Assembly (NCBI GenBank): GCA_010093705.1
Contig: MU006100.1
Coordinates: 633,024 to 697,023, forward strand
DNA: 64,000 bases
Origin: Patellaria atrata CBS 101060
Lineage: Eukaryota > Ascomycota > Dothideomycetes > Patellariales > Patellariaceae
Reading direction: 5' to 3'
Position 1 is the first letter of the stretch, and each line of letters starts with the position of its first letter. A model generated the notes under the pieces. It was not told where the DNA came from, searched no databases, and saw only the letters and a list, made by a program, of their open reading frames with translations. This document shows positions 59,975 through 64,000 of this stretch, piece after piece. The translations under genes and the position numbers were made by a program.

Positions 59975-60739
59975 ATGCGTTTCCCATTCAGAGGGTTTGG
60001 GCGCTTTAAGCGTAAAGAAAGTAAGCTTATCCTCTATTTGCTCTAGTTTATAACGTCTATTGCCCTGTCTCATTCAATGTACTTTTCCTATCTCAAAACG
60101 CGTATTTTCGCCTTGAACCGCGGATTTCCCCCATCACATATCAGAGTTATTCCTATTTCCTGTGGTATATTACCCTTAATGGCTTCTGCATATTTCATTT
60201 CGTATATTATCACTATCCTATATAACGTACTAATATGGCTACCTATAGAGAAAATCAAATTCGACATCTGCGACCCTCCGAGCGGCACCCCTCCTCCTCC
60301 TCCTCCTCCTCCATCTCCTCCACCACAACTCCCCTTTCTCTCTTCCCCGGACCCTATCCCCCCTCCCGGAGCCGTTGAGCCCATCCTCTCTCCGGCCTCC
60401 GGCCCTCTTCCTCCTCCTCCTCCGCCGCCGCCAACATATCGCCCGGGGGTCTTTGAGAACCCGAGGATGGCACCTCCTCCTCCCACTTCCGCCCCAACCC
60501 CGACCCCGACCTCGCCCCTTCCCCGGCCCCAGAGCCGCGAGGCTCTCGAGTCAGCATTGCGCCGTGCCCTCGCCGGCATCAGCAACGTCGGCCGGGAAGC
60601 GGAGATGGCAAGGAGGACTTATGAGGAGACGATCGAGATGCAGAGGTGGGAGATACGCAGGCTGTGGGTTGAGATTAGGTACTGGAGGGAGGTGATGAGG
60701 AACTTGGTCGATAACGAAGGAGAAGCTATAGACTTATAG
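59975..60739 (+). CDS. Proline-rich protein with C-terminal coiled coil (178 aa)
   Basis: Exon 1 (59975-60020) encodes MRFPFRGFGRFKRKE. The intron (60021-60248, 228 bases) starts GTAAGC, has an ACTAAT branch site and ends CCTATAG. Exon 2 (60249-60739) continues KKIKFDICDPPSGT, two runs of eight or more prolines encoded by CCT repeats, and then a helical C-terminus (SREALESALRRALAG, EETIEMQRWEIRRLWVEIRY) ending DNEGEAIDL. Without the intron the plus frame would start elsewhere with an unlikely hydrophobic stretch. The function is unknown. The proline tracts could bind SH3, WW or profilin partners; that is inference. Confidence 0.6.
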
Positions 60740-62194
60740 CCGAATATATCACGATGACGCTGCTGCTATCAAGCGGCTGTTTACCCGGGTGGGGTATCTC
60801 GACTTGTTTCTCTCCATATGCGTCTCCTATTGTGATATCTGTCTCTTAATGACTGCCATTGTATTTCCTTATTCCGTTACTATAACATCCTAATTCGTCT
60901 ATGATCTACACTGTTCCCTATGCTACTACAACTATACAGATATTAGACCATACCATCTTGGTTTCGCCGCTACCACGCTACGTTCTTAAGAGATAGAACT
61001 CTACACCAGACCCCCCAGAATTACCCTCAGAACACTACCATATTCTTGAGTATCAGAACAAGTCCGTCCGTCGAAAGTCAACGCTAGCAGAACTCCAAAA
61101 TACCACAACAAACATAGCAACAATACGAATCCCGTGACATCTCTCACACGTACGCATTCTAAACTCATCTAAACCCATACCCAGCAAGCACCAACTCCAA
61201 ATACCCCGTGTAACCAATCACCCATCCTGTCCCTCCGTCTCAAACTCCCGTACGACCAAAGAACTTTCCAGACCTCGGACTACAAGTTTGACGGGCGAAA
61301 AACACATCATTCCACGTGCTCAGGAATTGTCAGATTGTTGTTTCGAAAAAAAGAGAAAAAAAAAAAAGCGCGCTCTCGATGTACGGTTCACGACCTCCCT
61401 AGCAGCGATTGCTTACTCTTAGCCAGGTTTGTCTGCGAGAAAACTGGGCCGCGCGCATTGCCTGGGTTTTGTCAAGCTGGAGGGTGCTACGATAGATCCG
61501 TCGGCATGGCTGAGCTTCTCATGTTGGGGCGGAGTTGCCGGGGTTGGCGAGGGAGTGAGAGGAAGGCTACTGTGGAGATACATGGGATTCCAGGAACGTT
61601 ATGGCGATCACTCGAGTACCGCGCGTGTCGTTTTACGGACTCAGCTCTCCCGTCAGATTGACTGCATGATTCTGTCAGAGGGAAGCTTGCTTGCGGCTTC
61701 TCGGGACAGGAGTGTCTTTCTGGCGGAAGGCCAATGATCTTGTAGGAAGAATGCAGGTATCACGATGCTGAGATTTGTTGAGAATAAACAAGTGGAATAT
61801 ATCTAGTGTGACTAGAGTGGGTGATGATGACTCGACCAGCAGATACTGGGATAGTGTGAAATTGGGTCACGGTGATCAAAAGACGGTATGGAAGTTATAG
61901 GGCTATGTTGGGCTGATATTGTTTGCTAAGTATCAAGCGATACCATCGAAAAGAGGGTTGAGAGGCGAGAGGGACTTTAAAGTACCCTCACCGCTGCGCA
62001 AACTGTCTTAATTTTCGTTACACAGCATATTCAGGTCGTACCCTCTCTTAAACCACGTTAGGATCAGGATACCTCATGTCCTTATCCTGCAATGGCATAT
62101 AAGAACTTCCCTCCACCCATAGCTCCTTTCCATACACCACTCGACCAAACTTACTCGCAAAAGATCTATTCATTACTACTATCTACATCACACA
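60740..62194. other. Intergenic region with possible frame
   Basis: About 1.45 kb. A plus-strand frame at 61429-61737 (102 codons, first codon TTG) and an overlapping one at 61335-61661 follow an A-rich run at 61351-61368; codon use is fair but there is no ATG-consistent model or known motif. Confidence 0.35.
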
Positions 62195-63226
62195 ATGACC
62201 CTCTCTCCGTATGGAGCATACCCAGACGTCTCAGTCATACTAGGAAAAAGCCAAGTACCTCTCGACGAGCGGATTCTTCTCAAATATCTCCCCAATGCAG
62301 CGGCGCACATCAGCCCTTACGGTAGTGTAGACCTTACCCAGCATATATCGACATCGGAATTGGTTCAGCGCAGGGTCACTCCGCCACGAGTTATGATACA
62401 GACCTATAGGAAGGTACTTCGAATTCTATCCACCCATCCTACAACCTCCTCGGAATTCGACGTTTGCGTTAGCGAAATTCTCGAACGAGCATTGGATCTC
62501 GACATGTCACAAAATTATCCCCATAGGCGCACACGCTTCCCCAAGACATGGCTGCGATTTGTGTGCCTTGCTGAAATCTCATTCCGAATGCGATCACAGC
62601 GTTTAGGCCAAGTTCTAGCACGGTTCTTTATGAGACATGGGCCAAAGATTGCGAGGCTGGATCACTTAAGGGGATTGATGAGTTGGGGTGAGGGAATCAT
62701 GATGGCGGAGATAGGAGAAAAAGAGAAATTCGCATGCGCGAAGGTAGTATTGGAAGGCCGACCAGAGCTACGGTCAGAGATCATAGCTAGCGGATACGGA
62801 GGTACATTACATGGCGCAAGGAACCCAAGGAGAGCCATGTTCCTTCAGTACTTGGAGTACGTGGCGCAAAAACTTCCGTACGAGGGACTGGACTTTTTGG
62901 GCCGCGGTAGAGAACGAATCAGGGGTTTGGGGGTTCTGGGTGGCATGGATGAAGGGCTCTCACCTTATCCTCTGGGCTTGGGCACAATCGACTGCCCCGG
63001 TAGTCTCGGAGTTGGAGCATACAACGGTGCAAACACTCTGATGCCCCGGGCACGAAGGACAGAGAGACGGGTTGATCGACTGACCGAAAATGTGGTCGAA
63101 CTTGCGGAGCGGGTTGCGATTTTGGAGTCAGAACAAAGGGAAATTCAGCTGGAACTTGAGGCGGAAGATACGGATAATGATGCAGATGGCTGGGATTCAG
63201 TGCCCTGGGACATGGAGGAGTATTGA
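62195..63226 (+). CDS. Hypothetical protein, single exon (343 aa)
   Basis: An uninterrupted ATG-to-TGA frame with a good start context. The N-terminus reads MTLSPYGAYPDVSVILGKSQ. The body is helical and Arg/Leu-rich (RFVCLAEISFRMRSQRLGQ, HGPKIARLDHLRGLMSWGEG, FLQYLEYVAQKLPYEGLDFL). The C-terminal 60 residues form a coiled coil (RRTERRVDRLTENVVELAER) followed by an acidic tail (EAEDTDNDADGWDS, ending DMEEY). No signal peptide or membrane helix. I recognise no domain. The lack of introns is unusual among its neighbours. Likely a lineage-restricted gene. Confidence 0.75.
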   Translation: MTLSPYGAYPDVSVILGKSQVPLDERILLKYLPNAAAHISPYGSVDLTQHISTSELVQRRVTPPRVMIQTYRKVLRILSTHPTTSSEFDVCVSEILERALDLDMSQNYPHRRTRFPKTWLRFVCLAEISFRMRSQRLGQVLARFFMRHGPKIARLDHLRGLMSWGEGIMMAEIGEKEKFACAKVVLEGRPELRSEIIASGYGGTLHGARNPRRAMFLQYLEYVAQKLPYEGLDFLGRGRERIRGLGVLGGMDEGLSPYPLGLGTIDCPGSLGVGAYNGANTLMPRARRTERRVDRLTENVVELAERVAILESEQREIQLELEAEDTDNDADGWDSVPWDMEEY

Positions 63227-63638
63227 GTTCAGGATCAAGAAAGGTTCATTGTATATTTCAACTTTATATGGTGTTGTTGAATTTCAGAATACACGTCAGC
63301 TCGTATTGTCTCATCTATTATATAAACCGTGCAGAGATCTACCCTCCACCTCATATACTCATCGAAATACGACCTCCTTTCCCGCTCTCTCCCCAACTCC
63401 GATATATCTTTCGGATCATGTCGAAGCCGCAACGCAAAACCGTCTCCAAGCTTTCATCATGAAAGTAACCTTTGCGTATTGATTTACCCGTCTCCATTAT
63501 TTGAAAGTGTTGGAAGTTCTCGCCATGCGGATGTACGAACACATTTACAATCCATTAATACCATAAGTTGTAAGGAATGAATTTGTACTTACGCCGTCTA
63601 GAAAAACTTTATATATCACACCCATGACTTCTGTCATT
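63227..63638. other. Intergenic region
   Basis: About 410 bases between convergent genes; overlapping short frames only. Confidence 0.4.
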
Positions 63639-64000
63639 TTATCTTGATTTTCGTTTTGCTTCACCGAGCCCGAACTCCGTCTCTCTCATCACGTCTTCCT
63701 ATACATAAACCCTGATCAGTCAGCTTCTTTGTCGCGTTTTAGAATCAAGTTGAATGATCCTTACCTGTATCGACTCATATTTTCGCTTTGCCTCGGAGAT
63801 TCGAATCGCTTGTTCTAGCATCTGTTTTACTTGCTTCATCTGTTCCGTCGTATGCGTCGTAACTGAAGAGCTCTAAACGTGCTGCTCGTGGTTCACCGCC
63901 GCTTGCTCCGCCTGCTCTGTCGATTGTTCGCTCTCAACCGTGTATATCGTCACTTCTTCCCCCTATTCAAGTCATCCATCAACAATCTCTTCGTCGTTCT
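63639..64000 (-). CDS. 3' end of a coiled-coil protein gene (runs off the window)
   Basis: The last exon (63698-63639) reads EDVMRETEFGLGEAKRKSR and stops at TAA. The intron before it (63699-63764) starts GTAAGG and ends TGTATAG. The preceding exon ends at 63765 and reads back as EQMKQVKQMLEQAIRISEAK, then RKYESIQ, a Gln/Glu-rich amphipathic helix. Further upstream the same frame reads EEVTIYTVESEQSTEQAEQA but with a TAG at about 63873, so either another intron ends there (GTTTAG is a possible acceptor) or the gene is damaged. The 5' part lies outside the window. Confidence 0.4.

Noticed and set aside
60088-60585. Minus-strand 165-codon Gly-rich frame
   Set aside because: It is the reverse complement of the CCT-encoded proline tracts of the plus-strand gene, which has a supported splice structure.

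Overview
The window is nuclear DNA of a filamentous ascomycete (Pezizomycotina). Genes carry many short GT-AG introns of about 50-70 bases with CTAAC-like branch sites. The gene set is also typical: a Hog1-type MAP kinase, a CFEM protein, fungal nitrate assimilation genes and a galactosaminogalactan-type polysaccharide cluster. I cannot fix the class. Gene models below were spliced by eye; for the main genes the summed exon lengths are divisible by three, which supports the joins.

Layout. 0.36-5.3 kb: hog1 and avl9, two conserved housekeeping genes. 5.7-10 kb: poorly recognised small genes, a minisatellite and a diverged duplicated segment. 10.4-11.0 kb: a degenerate tandem array of about 61-base units. 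11-20 kb: a gene-poor, AT-rich stretch with a few candidate small spliced genes. 20.0-20.9 kb: a secreted Asp f 4-like protein, followed by about 3 kb with no supported gene.

24.0-42.2 kb is the most notable block. It holds five genes in the order uge3 (UDP-hexose 4-epimerase), sph3 (GH135 spherulin-4 hydrolase), ega3 (membrane-anchored GH114), agd3 (polysaccharide deacetylase) and gt4c (a giant multi-pass GT4 synthase of about 2,916 residues). This is the full set expected to make, trim and partly deacetylate an alpha-1,4 Gal/GalNAc exopolysaccharide. uge3/sph3 and agd3/gt4c are divergent pairs; sph3 and ega3 converge.

42.7-48.2 kb: small lineage-restricted genes, namely a coiled-coil protein, a CFEM membrane protein, a secreted Cys-rich crystallin-like protein and a tiny membrane protein. 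48.4-56.7 kb: nitrite reductase (niiA) and nitrate reductase (niaD) head-to-tail on the minus strand, with a NirA-type plus GATA-type site cluster between them and an 865-base repeat-bearing intron inside niaD. 59-64 kb: a TATA-box small gene, a proline-rich coiled-coil protein, a 343-residue unknown and the 3' end of another coiled-coil gene. I saw no tRNA, rRNA, CRISPR array or recognisable intact transposon.
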